The translations under genes and the position numbers were made by a program. DNA of 64,000 nt. Source: Desulfobacterales bacterium. Its GTDB lineage: Bacteria > Desulfobacterota > Desulfobacteria > Desulfobacterales > SpSt-501. Below, piece by piece: positions 27,159-39,546 of this stretch. How positions within the stretch are numbered: the first letter of the stretch is position 1; the number at the start of each line of letters is the position of its first letter. The notes under the pieces were generated by a model that saw only the letters and a program-made list of their open reading frames with translations, did no database searches and was not told the origin of the DNA. Where the stretch lies: assembly GCA_030834695.1 (NCBI GenBank), contig JAUQXK010000114.1, positions 59,069-123,068 on the forward strand, read 5' to 3'.

Positions 27159-28088
27159 ATGAAAAAGCGCAGGAAATTTCTGGTTCCGCTGGACGGTTCC
27201 GAGCGTGCGCTGATGGTTTGCCGCCATCTTGCATCGTTTGCGCCGCTGCGAAGCATGCACGCGGTTTTGTTTCATGTGTTCAGCCGATATCCCGAAGCCC
27301 ATTACGACCTGGCCTCCGGCGCGCTGCAGCCGTCTGGAACCTTGCAGCGCTCCTGGCGATCCGAGCAGCTTCGCCAAATGGAGGACTACATGCAGCTGGC
27401 CAAGCGGCTGCTGGTTTCCGGCGGATTCCCGGAGGCGGCCGTCGAGATCCGGATCCAAAAACGCCTCAACGGGGTTGCGCGCGACATTTTGCGCGAAGCC
27501 CGCAGCGATTATGAATTCGTCGTTATCCGCCGTCGCGGCATGGGAGCGCTCGCCGGCATGATCGTCGGCAGCGTCACCCTGAAAGTTCTGCAGGGACTGA
27601 CCTTCGCCCCCCTGATGATCGCCGGCCGCAAAGCGCCCGGAAACCGGCTGCTGGTCGGATTCGACGGCTCGCCCGGCGCCATGCATGCGCTCAAGTTCGC
27701 CGGCCGTCTCGTCGGGCCGCATCCGGAATTCGAGATCTGCCTGATGCATGTTCTGCGCGGGGGCAACGCGGCGCGGCCCGAACTGCGCCGCGCCTTCATC
27801 CCCGAGGAGCAGCTGGCGCCGGTGCGCGAAAACATCATGCGCCGCATCGAGACCGCCCGCTCGCAGTTGGTCGCTCTGGGGATCGCCCCCGAGCGTGTCA
27901 CCACCCGGTTTGTGTCCGGCGCCGTCAGCCGGGCCGCTGAAATCGCCAAATACGCTGAAGCTGAAAGCTACGGCATCATCGTACTGGGCCGCCGCGGGGT
28001 CTCGCGGGTGCGGGACTTCTTCATCGGACGAGTGACCAACAAGGTGGTGCACCTCGCCCGGGACCGGTCGGTCTGCATTGTTCATTGA
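27159..28088 (+). CDS. Tandem universal stress protein (two Usp domains)
   Basis: 309 residues with two Usp folds. The first begins RKFLVPLDGSERALM and has FVVIRRRGMGALAGMIVGSV; the second begins NRLLVGFDGSPGAMHAL and has IIVLGRRGVSRVRDFFIGRV, which fits the G-x2-G-x9-G nucleotide loop less exactly. Such proteins are usually induced by starvation or anoxia. It is the first gene behind the sigma-54 promoter at 26920 and is followed after 60 bases by another Usp gene, a receiver, a kinase and hydrogenase genes. The start region has no strong ribosome-binding site. Confidence 0.85.
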   Translation: MKKRRKFLVPLDGSERALMVCRHLASFAPLRSMHAVLFHVFSRYPEAHYDLASGALQPSGTLQRSWRSEQLRQMEDYMQLAKRLLVSGGFPEAAVEIRIQKRLNGVARDILREARSDYEFVVIRRRGMGALAGMIVGSVTLKVLQGLTFAPLMIAGRKAPGNRLLVGFDGSPGAMHALKFAGRLVGPHPEFEICLMHVLRGGNAARPELRRAFIPEEQLAPVRENIMRRIETARSQLVALGIAPERVTTRFVSGAVSRAAEIAKYAEAESYGIIVLGRRGVSRVRDFFIGRVTNKVVHLARDRSVCIVH

Positions 28089-28147
28089 CCCCGGCTTGGA
28101 ACCGGCTCCCCCGCGCTTCGGGCAACGCAGGAGAAAGGAGATGACCC

Positions 28148-28603
28148 ATGCATGACTTCAAGAAAATCCTCTTCCCGGTGGACCTGTCGGAATCGTCGGC
28201 CAAAATCGTTCCCTTCGTGAAGAGCCTGGCCGACCGGTACGGCGCTCGGATCCACCTGCTGTTCGTCGCGCGGGTATTCGATTATTTCACCAGCATGTAT
28301 GTGCCCCATCCCTCGGTCAGCCAGTTCGAAAAAGAGGTGATCGAGGGCGCCGAAAAGCGGCTGTACGAATTCGCCGACGAAAGCTTCAAGGACATTGCGG
28401 GGACCCGGACCCAGGTGGTGGCCGGAGACCCTTCCGAGGAGATCCTCAGCTACATCAGCACCCACGGAATCAATCTGGTGGTCATGGGAACGCACGGCCG
28501 CAAGGGTATCGACAAGGTCATCTTCGGATCGGTGGCGGAGCGCGTGGTCAAATCCTCGCCGGTTCCGGTGATGGTGGTGAATCCCTTCAAGGTGGATGTC
28601 TAA
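28148..28603 (+). CDS. Universal stress protein (UspA family)
   Basis: 151 residues; AAAGGAGATGA precedes ATG 28148. It begins FKKILFPVDLSESSAKIVPF and shows the ATP-binding pattern VVMGTHGRKGIDKVIFGSVA (G-x2-G-x9-G-S) followed by VVKSSPVPVMVVNP, so unlike the tandem protein upstream it probably binds ATP. It sits between the tandem Usp and the receiver gene, with 40 bases to the next ATG. Role: cytoplasmic stress or redox response linked to the hydrogenase operon. Confidence 0.88.
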   Translation: MHDFKKILFPVDLSESSAKIVPFVKSLADRYGARIHLLFVARVFDYFTSMYVPHPSVSQFEKEVIEGAEKRLYEFADESFKDIAGTRTQVVAGDPSEEILSYISTHGINLVVMGTHGRKGIDKVIFGSVAERVVKSSPVPVMVVNPFKVDV

Positions 28604-28643
28604 TCGTGGCCGCCGGGCAGCCGGTCGAGGAGAAACTAAAATT

Positions 28644-29063
28644 ATGAACACGAAAGGGTTTATTCTCGTAGTCGACGACGATCCGGACATCGTGGCGACG
28701 TCGCGGATCATCCTGGAAAGCAACGGATTTGAGGTTCAAACGGCTTCCAACGGCAAAGAAGCCCTGGATTTGCTTTCGCGGCGCAGGCCCGATCTCATGC
28801 TGCTGGACGTAATGATGGCATCCGACACCGAAGGATTCGACCTGGCCTTTAAATTGAAGGAGGATCCGGAGTTCAAGGACCTTCCCATCATCATGCTAAC
28901 GGCCTTCCTCGACAAGGTCCGCACGGAGGGCCCCGGGCCCTTCGAATTCATCCTGGGCGAGCAGTGGCCGGTGGAATGGTTGTTCGAAAAACCCTTGGAC
29001 ACCAAAAAACTGTTGGCCAAGATCGAGGCTATTTTCACAGCCAAAAAAATCGTCCCCGGTTAG
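28644..29063 (+). CDS. Stand-alone response regulator receiver
   Basis: 139 residues from ATG 28644 with GAGGAG upstream. It is a single receiver domain: acidic residues in VVDDDPD, phosphoacceptor Asp in LMLLDVMMASD, Thr in IIMLTAFLDK and the conserved Lys in LFEKPLDTKKLL. A ten-residue insertion (EGPGPFEFILGEQWPVEW) separates the Thr and Lys motifs, which is longer than in CheY. No output domain. It probably passes a phosphate signal with the membrane kinase encoded next. Confidence 0.85.
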   Translation: MNTKGFILVVDDDPDIVATSRIILESNGFEVQTASNGKEALDLLSRRRPDLMLLDVMMASDTEGFDLAFKLKEDPEFKDLPIIMLTAFLDKVRTEGPGPFEFILGEQWPVEWLFEKPLDTKKLLAKIEAIFTAKKIVPG

Positions 29064-29131
29064 CTTCCGCGGGGCGGTTGGTAGCAGGTCTTTCACCCCG
29101 ACCCCACTTCCACAGAGGCGGAGGGAAGGCG

Positions 29132-31000
29132 ATGGTTGCCGTGGCGCATGACGCCGATCCAAGCGCGGCTTGGGGGAAGCTGTTCAAGCTTTCCTGGTGG
29201 CCGGTCCGCATTCGCTGGGGGGTGGCCCCCGGTCTCTTGGCGGCTGTCTATGCGGCGCAAGCGGCCGGTGTCGTCTTCCCGGCATGGGCCTTTGTCCTCG
29301 TCGCCGCCTTCATTTTAATCGGCAACCTCGGCATTTATTGGCATTTCTCCCGCCCGGAGCCGGGCTGGCCCCGATCGCACCAGGAGTGCCGGCAACTGGT
29401 GGGCTGGCAGGCGGCCATCGACGGCATCGCCTTGTGGGCGGTCACGTATCTCACCGGCGGCGTGACCGGTCCGCTGGTGGTCGGTTTCCTCCTGCCGGTC
29501 TTCTTCGTCTCGATGCTGCTGCCCGCACGCGCGGCCCTCGCGTTCTGCACCGCTGTGCTGACCGTCTTGGGCATCACGGCGCTGGCCGAGGTTTACGGCT
29601 GGCTTCCGCATCAATCGCTTTTCTTCCGGGGCGTGGACATCGTTCCGCCCCCCCATCCGATGCGAACGCTGTCATCCCTGGGGTTTTTGGCCGGCTCGGC
29701 CTACCTGGCCGCCGGCTTCATGGGACCTGCCGTCGGTGGGTTCCGGCAGCAGGTCCAGGACATCGAACGCCGTGGACAAACGGAGGCGGTCACCAGTCGC
29801 CGGCTGCAGAGCATCTTTTCCGCGTTGGAAGCCATCGGCTCGGTTCGCGACTTAAAACGCGTCTTGGAGACGGCGGTCGCGGAGGTGGCGCTGGTGATGC
29901 AGGTCAAAGGCATCTCGGTCAAACTGCTCAGCGAAGATGGCAAATTGCTTCGCTATGCGGCCGCCTTTGGGCTGCCGGAGTCCATGGTCCGGGAGAAGGT
30001 CGTCGAAGTCGAGCGCAGCCCTCTCAACAAACGCGTGATCCAGGGCGAGCTGTTCGTAACCGGCCAGGTCACCGCCACGGAAATGTTTCAATTCGGCGAG
30101 ACCCTTTCGGCGGCGCACCTTCAATCGGTGCTCTTCGTGCCCCTCAACCTGGAGGGGCGGGTGATCGGCATCCTGGGAGCCTATTGCGAGAAACCGGATC
30201 GTTTCGACGCGGAGGAAGTGAACTTTTTCCGCCTGACGGCGCGCCTGGTGGCGATCGCCGTGGAAAACGCACGGGCCTACGAAGCCGTCACCGCCATGAG
30301 CGGCGAGCGGACCTGGTTCATGATGAAGGTCGCCCATAACCTGCGAGCTCCGCTGGCCGGCATGCTGAGCATCCTCGAGGTCGTGCGCGACGGTTATCTC
30401 GGCCCGATCAACGACCAGCAAAGCGAATACCTTCGGCGTCTCGACCGCCGGGCCCGCACCATGCTGGCGCTGGTCAACGAGCTGATGGTCCTCTCCCGCA
30501 ACCGTCAGCGCCCGGAAGGGGAATGCGCCGCCGCCACGGAACTGGCCGTGCTGGCGCGACGCGTCCAACGCACCTTCCAGGACAAAGCGGCCGAAAAGCG
30601 GATCGGCTTCCGGGTCAACCTGTCGGCGGATCTCCCGGATGTCCGCGGACGGCTCGAAACCGTTGAACAGATGCTCGAAAACCTGGTGTCGAACGCGATC
30701 AAGTATACCCCCGCCGAGGGGTCGGTGGACGTCCGCTTCAGCCGGGCGAACGGAACGGTGCGCATCGAAGTGGGCGACACCGGCATCGGCATCCCAGCGG
30801 CGGCGCGACCCAAGTTGTTTACCGAATTTTTCCGGGCGGAGAACGCGAAGGCCATGGAGGACATCGGCACCGGACTGGGCCTGGCGATCGTAAAAGAAAT
30901 CGCCGACCAACTCGGCGGCCGAATTGTGGTGGAAAGCGAGGAAGGGGTCGGCACGATCTTCGTGGTTCACCTGCCGATTGCGGCGGCGCCCGCAAGCTAA
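29132..31000 (+). CDS. Membrane sensor histidine kinase with GAF domain
   Basis: 622 residues from ATG 29132 (GGAGGGAAG upstream). About five membrane helices fill residues 25-210 with very short loops, then a coiled linker, a GAF domain (about 250-390), the H-box MMKVAHNLRAPLAGMLSILE and a complete ATPase domain (LENLVSNAIKYTP, GDTGIGIP, GTGLGLAIVKEIA). The membrane part resembles multi-helix sensors rather than a periplasmic sensor. It ends 12 bases before hoxE, so sensing and hydrogenase synthesis or activity are probably coordinated. Confidence 0.9.
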   Translation: MVAVAHDADPSAAWGKLFKLSWWPVRIRWGVAPGLLAAVYAAQAAGVVFPAWAFVLVAAFILIGNLGIYWHFSRPEPGWPRSHQECRQLVGWQAAIDGIALWAVTYLTGGVTGPLVVGFLLPVFFVSMLLPARAALAFCTAVLTVLGITALAEVYGWLPHQSLFFRGVDIVPPPHPMRTLSSLGFLAGSAYLAAGFMGPAVGGFRQQVQDIERRGQTEAVTSRRLQSIFSALEAIGSVRDLKRVLETAVAEVALVMQVKGISVKLLSEDGKLLRYAAAFGLPESMVREKVVEVERSPLNKRVIQGELFVTGQVTATEMFQFGETLSAAHLQSVLFVPLNLEGRVIGILGAYCEKPDRFDAEEVNFFRLTARLVAIAVENARAYEAVTAMSGERTWFMMKVAHNLRAPLAGMLSILEVVRDGYLGPINDQQSEYLRRLDRRARTMLALVNELMVLSRNRQRPEGECAAATELAVLARRVQRTFQDKAAEKRIGFRVNLSADLPDVRGRLETVEQMLENLVSNAIKYTPAEGSVDVRFSRANGTVRIEVGDTGIGIPAAARPKLFTEFFRAENAKAMEDIGTGLGLAIVKEIADQLGGRIVVESEEGVGTIFVVHLPIAAAPAS

Positions 31001-31012
31001 GGAGGATACCGC

Positions 31013-31498
31013 ATGATGGACACCCGAATCACCGTGGACGAGAAGCCGGATCTGAGTCAACTGGAGCCGATTCTGGGCGAATACCGGGGGATGAAAGGGG
31101 CTGTGATCCCGGTGCTGCAGAAAGCCCAAAAAATCTACGGCTACCTGCCGCCGGAGGTGCTGCGCGGAATCAGCGCCGGTCTGCGCGTGCCGCTGAGTCG
31201 GATCTACGGGGTGGCGACGTTCTATTCCCAGTTTTACCTGACCCGCCGGGGGCGGCACATCGTCCGGCAATGCGACGGCACCGCCTGCCATGTGCGCGGC
31301 GCCGGAAAAATCGTGGAACGCATGGAGCAGGAACTCGGGGTTTCGGCCGGCGGAACCACACCCGATTACCGGGTCACCTGCGAGGTGGTGTACTGCCTGG
31401 GGTCCTGCGGGCTGGCGCCCGTGGCCGTGGTGGACGAGCAGACCATCGGCAAACTCGCACCCGAGAAGATGACGGCGATTTTGAAAAGCCTGGAGTGA
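31013..31498 (+). CDS. hoxE: NAD-linked hydrogenase subunit HoxE (NuoE-like [2Fe-2S] protein)
   Basis: 161 residues; AAGGAGG lies just upstream. It is the thioredoxin-fold ferredoxin of the diaphorase module and carries one [2Fe-2S] cluster on Cys in RQCDGTACH and in VYCLGSCGLAPV. The segment VIPVLQKAQKIYGYLPPEVL and IYGVATFYSQFYL are diagnostic of the NuoE/HoxE/HndA family. It feeds electrons between the flavin subunit and the hydrogenase. It is followed by an HndB-like ferredoxin and the flavoprotein, the order known from NADH-linked and bifurcating complexes. Confidence 0.92.
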   Translation: MMDTRITVDEKPDLSQLEPILGEYRGMKGAVIPVLQKAQKIYGYLPPEVLRGISAGLRVPLSRIYGVATFYSQFYLTRRGRHIVRQCDGTACHVRGAGKIVERMEQELGVSAGGTTPDYRVTCEVVYCLGSCGLAPVAVVDEQTIGKLAPEKMTAILKSLE

Positions 31499-31509
31499 AA
31501 GACAGGCCA

Positions 31510-31662
31510 CAGGGTTCGGGTTCGGAGTTCGGGGTTCAGAAAAATCAGCTGGGGGTATTTGATCGCCGCTGGACCGATTCGTTCGTGAAGGAGAAGGCTG
31601 AATATGATAGCGCCGGTCTTCGATCATTACCTGAACCCTGAACCCCGAACCCTGAACCCTTG
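31510..31662. repeat. Word-type inverted repeat (GGTTCGG / CCGAACC)
   Basis: The left arm (31510-31539) is built from GGTTCGG, GAGTTCGG and GGGTTCAG words; the right arm (31630-31662) is their complement, CCTGAACCCTGAACCCCGAA and so on. About 90 bases separate the arms. It fills the gap between hoxE and the next gene and can form a long imperfect hairpin. Confidence 0.8.
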
Positions 31663-31681
31663 AAGAGAGAGGACCGAACCC

Positions 31682-32056
31682 ATGACCAAGCTCATGAACA
31701 TCGATGATTTCAAGAAGCTGCAGGAAGAATCCCGGCGCAGCATCCGCATGCGAACCAAGACCGGCACCCGGATCATCGTCGGCATGGGGACCTGCGGCAT
31801 CGCCGCGGGCGCCCGGCAGACCCTGCAGGCCATCGTCGCGGAACTCCAGCGGCGCGAGATCGACGCGCATGTCACCACCGTCGGGTGCATCGGCATGTGC
31901 GCCTCCGAGCCGCTGGTCGATATCGAGCAGGCGGACGGCGGCCGCATCACCTACGGCCAGGTGAGGCCGGATATGATCCCGCGGCTGATCGAGGAGCATC
32001 TGATCAACGGCCGCGTGGTGTCGGAGTGGGTGGTGGGCCGCCTGGCCAAGGACTAA
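31682..32056 (+). CDS. HndB-like thioredoxin-fold [2Fe-2S] ferredoxin
   Basis: 124 residues. A second small thioredoxin-like ferredoxin: Cys in GMGTCGIAAGAR and in VGCIGMCASEPLVDI, which gives three obvious Cys in the expected ligand region. It resembles HndB of the NADP-reducing hydrogenase of Desulfovibrio and the N-terminal domain found in HydB/NuoF-like subunits; its C-terminal RPDMIPRLIEEHLINGRVVS is typical. Classical cyanobacterial or Ralstonia Hox operons have no such subunit, so this complex is closer to HndABCD or HydABC in composition. Confidence 0.85.
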   Translation: MTKLMNIDDFKKLQEESRRSIRMRTKTGTRIIVGMGTCGIAAGARQTLQAIVAELQRREIDAHVTTVGCIGMCASEPLVDIEQADGGRITYGQVRPDMIPRLIEEHLINGRVVSEWVVGRLAKD

Positions 32057-32128
32057 GAACCGAGCGCCCGGCCGGACAGTCGGCGGGATGAGGCAGTGCG
32101 TGTCCAATTCTGCCAAGGAGGCTTTCAA

Positions 32129-35233
<3,105 letters not shown>

Positions 35234-35375
35234 ATGCTCGACGCCGGAAGCAGAAGGGATCCGCGATACCGGATACGGAATACTGGATGAAATAGACCGA
35301 AACGAGCCCTATCACGCATCGACCGGCAACTGACGACGTGCACCGCCGCATGGCTGCAACGACGGAGGTCATTCA

Positions 35376-37148
35376 ATGAGCTCAATCACCCTGACGATCA
35401 ACGGACAAAAGGTTTCCGCCCAGCCCGGACAAACCGTGCTCAAGGCCGCGCAGGCCGCCGGCATCGACATCCCCACGCTCTGTCATCACCCGGCCTTGAC
35501 CGCCAGCGGCGGCTGTCGGGTGTGCCTCGTGGAAGTGTCCGGCCAGCGCGCCCTGCAGCCCGCCTGCACCTTCCCGGCCACTGACCGCATGGAGATCCAG
35601 ACCGAGTCCCCCAAGGTGGTCCGTGCCCGCAAGTTTGTGCTGGAGCTGCTGTTTTCCGAACGCAACCATTTCTGCATGGCCTGTGAAATGAGCGGCGGCT
35701 GCGAGCTCCAGACGCTCGGTTACCGTTACGGTCTGGACCACTGGGTCTATCCAACCTACACGCAGCGGTTTGCGGTGGATGCCTCGCCGCCCCATCACCT
35801 CATGGACCACAACCGCTGCGTGCTCTGCCGCCGCTGCGTGCGGGCCTGCGCGGAACTGGTGGGCAACCACACCCTGGATTTGCGCCAGCGCGGCGCGCAC
35901 AGCATGCTGTGCGCGGACATGGACGTCCCCCTGGGCGAATCCACCTGCATCAGCTGCGGCACCTGTGTCAACGTCTGTCCGACCGGCGCCCTCGTGGACA
36001 AGCGCAGCGCCTTTATGGCCCGGCCGAAGGACGTCGCGCGGGTCGCCACCATATGCACCCAGTGCAGCCTGGGATGCGGACTGAACGTGGTCATGCACCG
36101 CGGCCAGGTGCTGCGCCTGGAAAGCCGTTGGGAGGCGCCGGTCAACGGCGGCCTCCTCTGCCGGCGAGGTCGATTCGAGGCCCTGCAGGACTCTCGGCCG
36201 CGCCTCCTGGAGCCGCTGATCAAGGAAAACGGCCGTAGCGCGCCGACCAGCTGGAATTGGGCCCTGGCCGAGGTGGCCCGGCACCTGCATCATGAGTCAC
36301 CGCAGCAACTGGGCCTGCTCACCAGCACCCGTTTGACGAACGAGGCCCTGGCCCTTCTGCACGCGATTTTTGTCCGGCAACTGCGGGCCGCCCACCGGGG
36401 AACATGCGACGCGGCGCCCCCGGCCCTGCCGTTCACCCCCTGCGGGAAGCTGACGGACATCGTCGCCAGCGATTTCATCCTCATCGTGGAGGCGGACCCG
36501 GCCCGGGATCAGCCAGTGGCGTCGTTTTTCATCAAACGCGCCGTGGACCAGGGGACGCGCCTGGTGACGGTTGAAAGCCGGTCCACCGAGCTGACTGCTT
36601 TCGCCGAGGCCTCCTTCCCGCCCCGGGACATAGCCATTGCCGTGGACTTGGTTCAGGCCGCCGCCAAGCCGGTGGTCGTTTGCGGCGCCGGCCTGCGCAA
36701 GAGCGAGGCCGATCTGCTGCAGAAGACGCAGCCCAAGGCCCGATTCATCTCTCTGGTCTCCGGCGTCAACACCGTTACGGCGGCGGCCCTGGGGCTGGTC
36801 GATCGCATCGATCCGGCCGCCTGCAGGACCCTGTTCATCGCCGTAGCCGATGAGAACGGCACGCTGGACCCGCTGGCCGCCCGCATCGACCGCTCGGCGT
36901 TTGTCATTGCCATGGCCAGCTACGCCTCCCCGCTGACCGAGCGTGCCGACCTGGTCCTGCCGATGGCGACGTGGCTGGAACGTTCCGGCGGATTCACCAA
37001 TACCGATGGGACTCAGCTCCGCGCTCATGCGGCCCTGCCGCCTTCCGGCCAGTCTCGCTCGGATTGGGACATCCTGGGGCGCTTGGCCGAACGGCTCGGG
37101 CTGGATGCCAGAGCGGCCAAAGCCGATCTTCCCCGGTGCGATGCTTGA
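35376..37148 (+). CDS. hoxU: HoxU/NuoG-like iron-sulfur subunit with residual molybdopterin-type domain
   Basis: 590 residues from ATG 35376 (GGAGG upstream). N-terminal plant-type [2Fe-2S] on Cys 36, 47, 50, 64; the His/Cys [4Fe-4S] region HFCMACEMSGGCELQ; two ferredoxin [4Fe-4S] sets (CVLCRRCVRAC and CISCGTCVNVCPTG); then another set, CTQCSLGCG with a later Cys, introducing about 330 residues that follow the molybdopterin oxidoreductase fold of NuoG (ERADLVLPMATWLERSGGFT is recognisable). No metal-pterin site is expected. HoxU of Ralstonia is about 235 residues, so this is a long NuoG-like version wiring the flavoprotein to HoxY. Confidence 0.9.
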   Translation: MSSITLTINGQKVSAQPGQTVLKAAQAAGIDIPTLCHHPALTASGGCRVCLVEVSGQRALQPACTFPATDRMEIQTESPKVVRARKFVLELLFSERNHFCMACEMSGGCELQTLGYRYGLDHWVYPTYTQRFAVDASPPHHLMDHNRCVLCRRCVRACAELVGNHTLDLRQRGAHSMLCADMDVPLGESTCISCGTCVNVCPTGALVDKRSAFMARPKDVARVATICTQCSLGCGLNVVMHRGQVLRLESRWEAPVNGGLLCRRGRFEALQDSRPRLLEPLIKENGRSAPTSWNWALAEVARHLHHESPQQLGLLTSTRLTNEALALLHAIFVRQLRAAHRGTCDAAPPALPFTPCGKLTDIVASDFILIVEADPARDQPVASFFIKRAVDQGTRLVTVESRSTELTAFAEASFPPRDIAIAVDLVQAAAKPVVVCGAGLRKSEADLLQKTQPKARFISLVSGVNTVTAAALGLVDRIDPAACRTLFIAVADENGTLDPLAARIDRSAFVIAMASYASPLTERADLVLPMATWLERSGGFTNTDGTQLRAHAALPPSGQSRSDWDILGRLAERLGLDARAAKADLPRCDA

Positions 37149-37161
37149 AAGGAGAACGAAC

Positions 37162-37707
37162 ATGTCGAAGGTATTGATCGCAACCGATTGGCTGGCCGCC
37201 TGCGCCGGCTGCCACATGTCCCTGCTGGACATGGATGAGCGCATCCTGGAACTGCTGAACCACGTGGTCTTCACGTCCAGCCCGGTGACCGACCTGAAGC
37301 ACCCGCCGGAGAGCGGGGTCGCGGTTGGAGTGCTCACCGGCGCCATCAGCAATACCCACAACATCGAGGTGGCTCGCCGCATGCGCGAGCGCTGCACCTA
37401 TTTGGTGGCCGTGGGGGACTGCGCCACCTTCGGCGGCATTGTCGCCGCCCGCAACCTGGTCGGCACGCAAGCCGCTTTGAAACGTGCCTACCTGGAGACC
37501 GAAAGCACGGTCGACGGCCTCATTCCGGACTCCGCCGAACTGGGACGGCCGCTCGAGACCGTCACCGGAGTCGGCGAGGTCGTGAAGGTCGACATCTTCC
37601 TGCCCGGCTGCCCGCCCCGCCCCGACGACTTCTTCTACGTGTTCTCGGAAGTGCTGGCGGGGAGAATTCCGGTGGTCCTGCCTCAGGAGCATTTTAGGTA
37701 CGACTGA
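37162..37707 (+). CDS. hoxY: [NiFe] hydrogenase small subunit HoxY
   Basis: 181 residues from ATG 37162 (AAGGAG upstream), 13 bases after hoxU. It holds the proximal [4Fe-4S] cluster: Cys 14 and 17 in WLAACAGCHMSLLDMDE, one in VGDCATFGG and one in LPGCPPRPDD. The absence of a twin-arginine signal and the short length are typical of cytoplasmic group 3 hydrogenases. It partners HoxH encoded downstream. Confidence 0.95.
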   Translation: MSKVLIATDWLAACAGCHMSLLDMDERILELLNHVVFTSSPVTDLKHPPESGVAVGVLTGAISNTHNIEVARRMRERCTYLVAVGDCATFGGIVAARNLVGTQAALKRAYLETESTVDGLIPDSAELGRPLETVTGVGEVVKVDIFLPGCPPRPDDFFYVFSEVLAGRIPVVLPQEHFRYD

Positions 37708-37719
37708 AGCAAAAGATCA

Positions 37720-37827
37720 GTGTTAAGTTTTAGGTTTTAAGTTTTAAGTGCCGGAGGATGGTGAGGGCCTGATTTAACCAAGGACATGATCTTCTGCTTA
37801 ACACCTAAAACTTAATACTTAAAACCC
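37720..37827. repeat. Word-type inverted repeat (GTTTTAAG / CTTAAAAC)
   Basis: The left arm (37720-37749) repeats GTGTTAAG, GTTTTAGG and GTTTTAAG; the right arm (37797-37827) is built from their complements, CTTAACACC, TAAAACTTAA and CTTAAAACCC. The AT-rich words stand out against GC-rich neighbours. It separates hoxY from hoxH. Confidence 0.8.
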
Positions 37828-37847
37828 AAAATTGGGAGAATTGCGAT

Positions 37848-39275
37848 ATGAGCGCGAACAAAATCACCATCGAACCCGTCACCCGCATCGAAGGCCACGC
37901 CCGCATCACCCTGCATCTCAACGAAAGCGGCGAAGTCGAGACGTCTTACCTTCACGTGGACGAGTTCAGGGGACTGGAGAAATTCAGCGAAGGTCGGCCC
38001 TACTTCGAGATGCCGCAGATCACCCAGCGCATCTGCGGCATCTGCCCGGTCAGCCACCACCTGGCCTCGGCCAAAACCTGCGACGCCATCTGGGGGGCCG
38101 CTCCGACCCGGCCGGCGGTGCTCCTGCGGGAGCTCATGCACATGGGACAGTTCGTCCAGTCCCACGGCATGCATTTCTTCTACCTGGCCGGGCCGGACCT
38201 GGTGCTGGGGTTCGATGCCGACCCGGCCGTGCGCAATGTGTTCGGCATCATCGCCGCCAACCCGGCGCTGGCGCTAAAGGCGGTGGGATTGAGACGTTTC
38301 GGCCAGCAGATCATCGAGCGGCTCGGCGGCAAGCGCGTGCATCCCAATTTCGCCGTACCGGGCGGTGTCAACTCGCCCCTGAGCTCAAAGGACCGGGACA
38401 CCATCGCCGCGGAGATCGAAACCCAGTTGGGAGTGGCCATGGAGGGAGTGAGCCTGCTGGCTGGCTGGATTGACAAGAACCGCGACCTGGCGTTGAGCTT
38501 CGCCTCGTTCCCCTCCAACTACATGGGCCTCGTCGATGCCAAGGGCGGCCTGTCCCTCTATGACGGTCAGATCCGGGTCTGCGGCGCGAACGGGGAGCGC
38601 ATCGATCAATTCAAACCCGAGGACTACCTCCTCCACATGGCCGAACACGTGGAGCCCTGGTCGTTTCTCAAATTCCCCTATTACCGCAAGCAGGGATGGC
38701 CCTTAGGAGCCTATCGGGTGGGACCGCTGGGACGATTGAACGTCATCGACCGGATCGGGACGTCTCTGGCCAACGAGGAGTTCAAGCGCTTTCGACAGCT
38801 CAACAACGGCCGTCCGGTGGAAGGTTCGCTCTTCTATCATTACGCGCGCCTGATCGAGCTGATTTATGCCCTGGAACGCATCGAGCAGCTGCTCTCGGAG
38901 CCCGACATCCTCTCCACCGACATCCGCGCCTATGGTCCGTCCGGACTGCGGCCGCGGGGGGTCGGGGTGATCGAGGCGCCCCGGGGAACCCTGGTCCACG
39001 ACTACCATGTCGATGCCAACGGCCTGCTCACCCGCACCAATCTGATCGTCGCCACCGGGCACAACAACTGGGCCATGAATCAGGCGGTGGATCGCGTCGC
39101 CAAGGCCTTTGTGCACGGGCCGGCGGTTCCCGAGGGCATGCTCAACCGGGTGGAGGCGGCCGTGCGCTGCTACGACCCGTGTTTTTCCTGCTCCACCCAT
39201 GCGGTGGGGGAGATGCCGCTGGAATTGACGATGATGGGGCCGGACGGCCGGGTGCTCGCGCGGGTCACACGTTGA
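37848..39275 (+). CDS. hoxH: [NiFe] hydrogenase large subunit HoxH (group 3d-like)
   Basis: 475 residues. It binds the Ni-Fe(CN)2CO centre that oxidises or makes H2. The four Cys ligands are Cys 63 and 66 in RICGICPVSHH and Cys 445 and 448 in DPCFSCSTH. After His 451 a 24-residue tail (AVGEMPLELTMMG...) follows; in this family it is removed by a specific protease after nickel insertion. TRIEGHARITLHL near the start is the usual L0 motif. The CxxC contexts fit the cytoplasmic NAD-linked type. The protease gene follows at 39547; hyp genes are not in this window. Confidence 0.96.
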   Translation: MSANKITIEPVTRIEGHARITLHLNESGEVETSYLHVDEFRGLEKFSEGRPYFEMPQITQRICGICPVSHHLASAKTCDAIWGAAPTRPAVLLRELMHMGQFVQSHGMHFFYLAGPDLVLGFDADPAVRNVFGIIAANPALALKAVGLRRFGQQIIERLGGKRVHPNFAVPGGVNSPLSSKDRDTIAAEIETQLGVAMEGVSLLAGWIDKNRDLALSFASFPSNYMGLVDAKGGLSLYDGQIRVCGANGERIDQFKPEDYLLHMAEHVEPWSFLKFPYYRKQGWPLGAYRVGPLGRLNVIDRIGTSLANEEFKRFRQLNNGRPVEGSLFYHYARLIELIYALERIEQLLSEPDILSTDIRAYGPSGLRPRGVGVIEAPRGTLVHDYHVDANGLLTRTNLIVATGHNNWAMNQAVDRVAKAFVHGPAVPEGMLNRVEAAVRCYDPCFSCSTHAVGEMPLELTMMGPDGRVLARVTR

Positions 39276-39342
39276 AGCGCAGGCCGGGGTGAGAAGAATC
39301 AAATTCGAAGCACGAAGCATGAAATTTGAAATGCTGTTTTCT

Positions 39343-39414
39343 GTCTTTCCGGCGAAAGCCGGAATTCGGCGAATTCAATGAGTTTTGGATGCCGGACCCC
39401 GTCCGGCATGACGG
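39343..39414. repeat. Dispersed palindromic repeat, short copy
   Basis: Contains TTTCCGGCGAAAGCCGGAAT and GCCGGACCCCGTCCGGCATG, a member of the family at 4807 and 45941, inside the 271-base gap between hoxH and the protease gene. Flanking it are word-rich stretches based on ATTCGAAGCACGAAG (39297-39335) and GGATTTCGGAT (39437-39520). Confidence 0.75.
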
Positions 39415-39546
39415 TTTGGAGACTTTTTGCGAGACCATCAAAATTCGAATGTTAAAAACGGATTTCGGATCTCGATCATTTGAAAATCCGGATTTGTTTC
39501 GGATTTCGGATTTATTGAATGGGTCCCCATCAACCGGTGCACGGAT

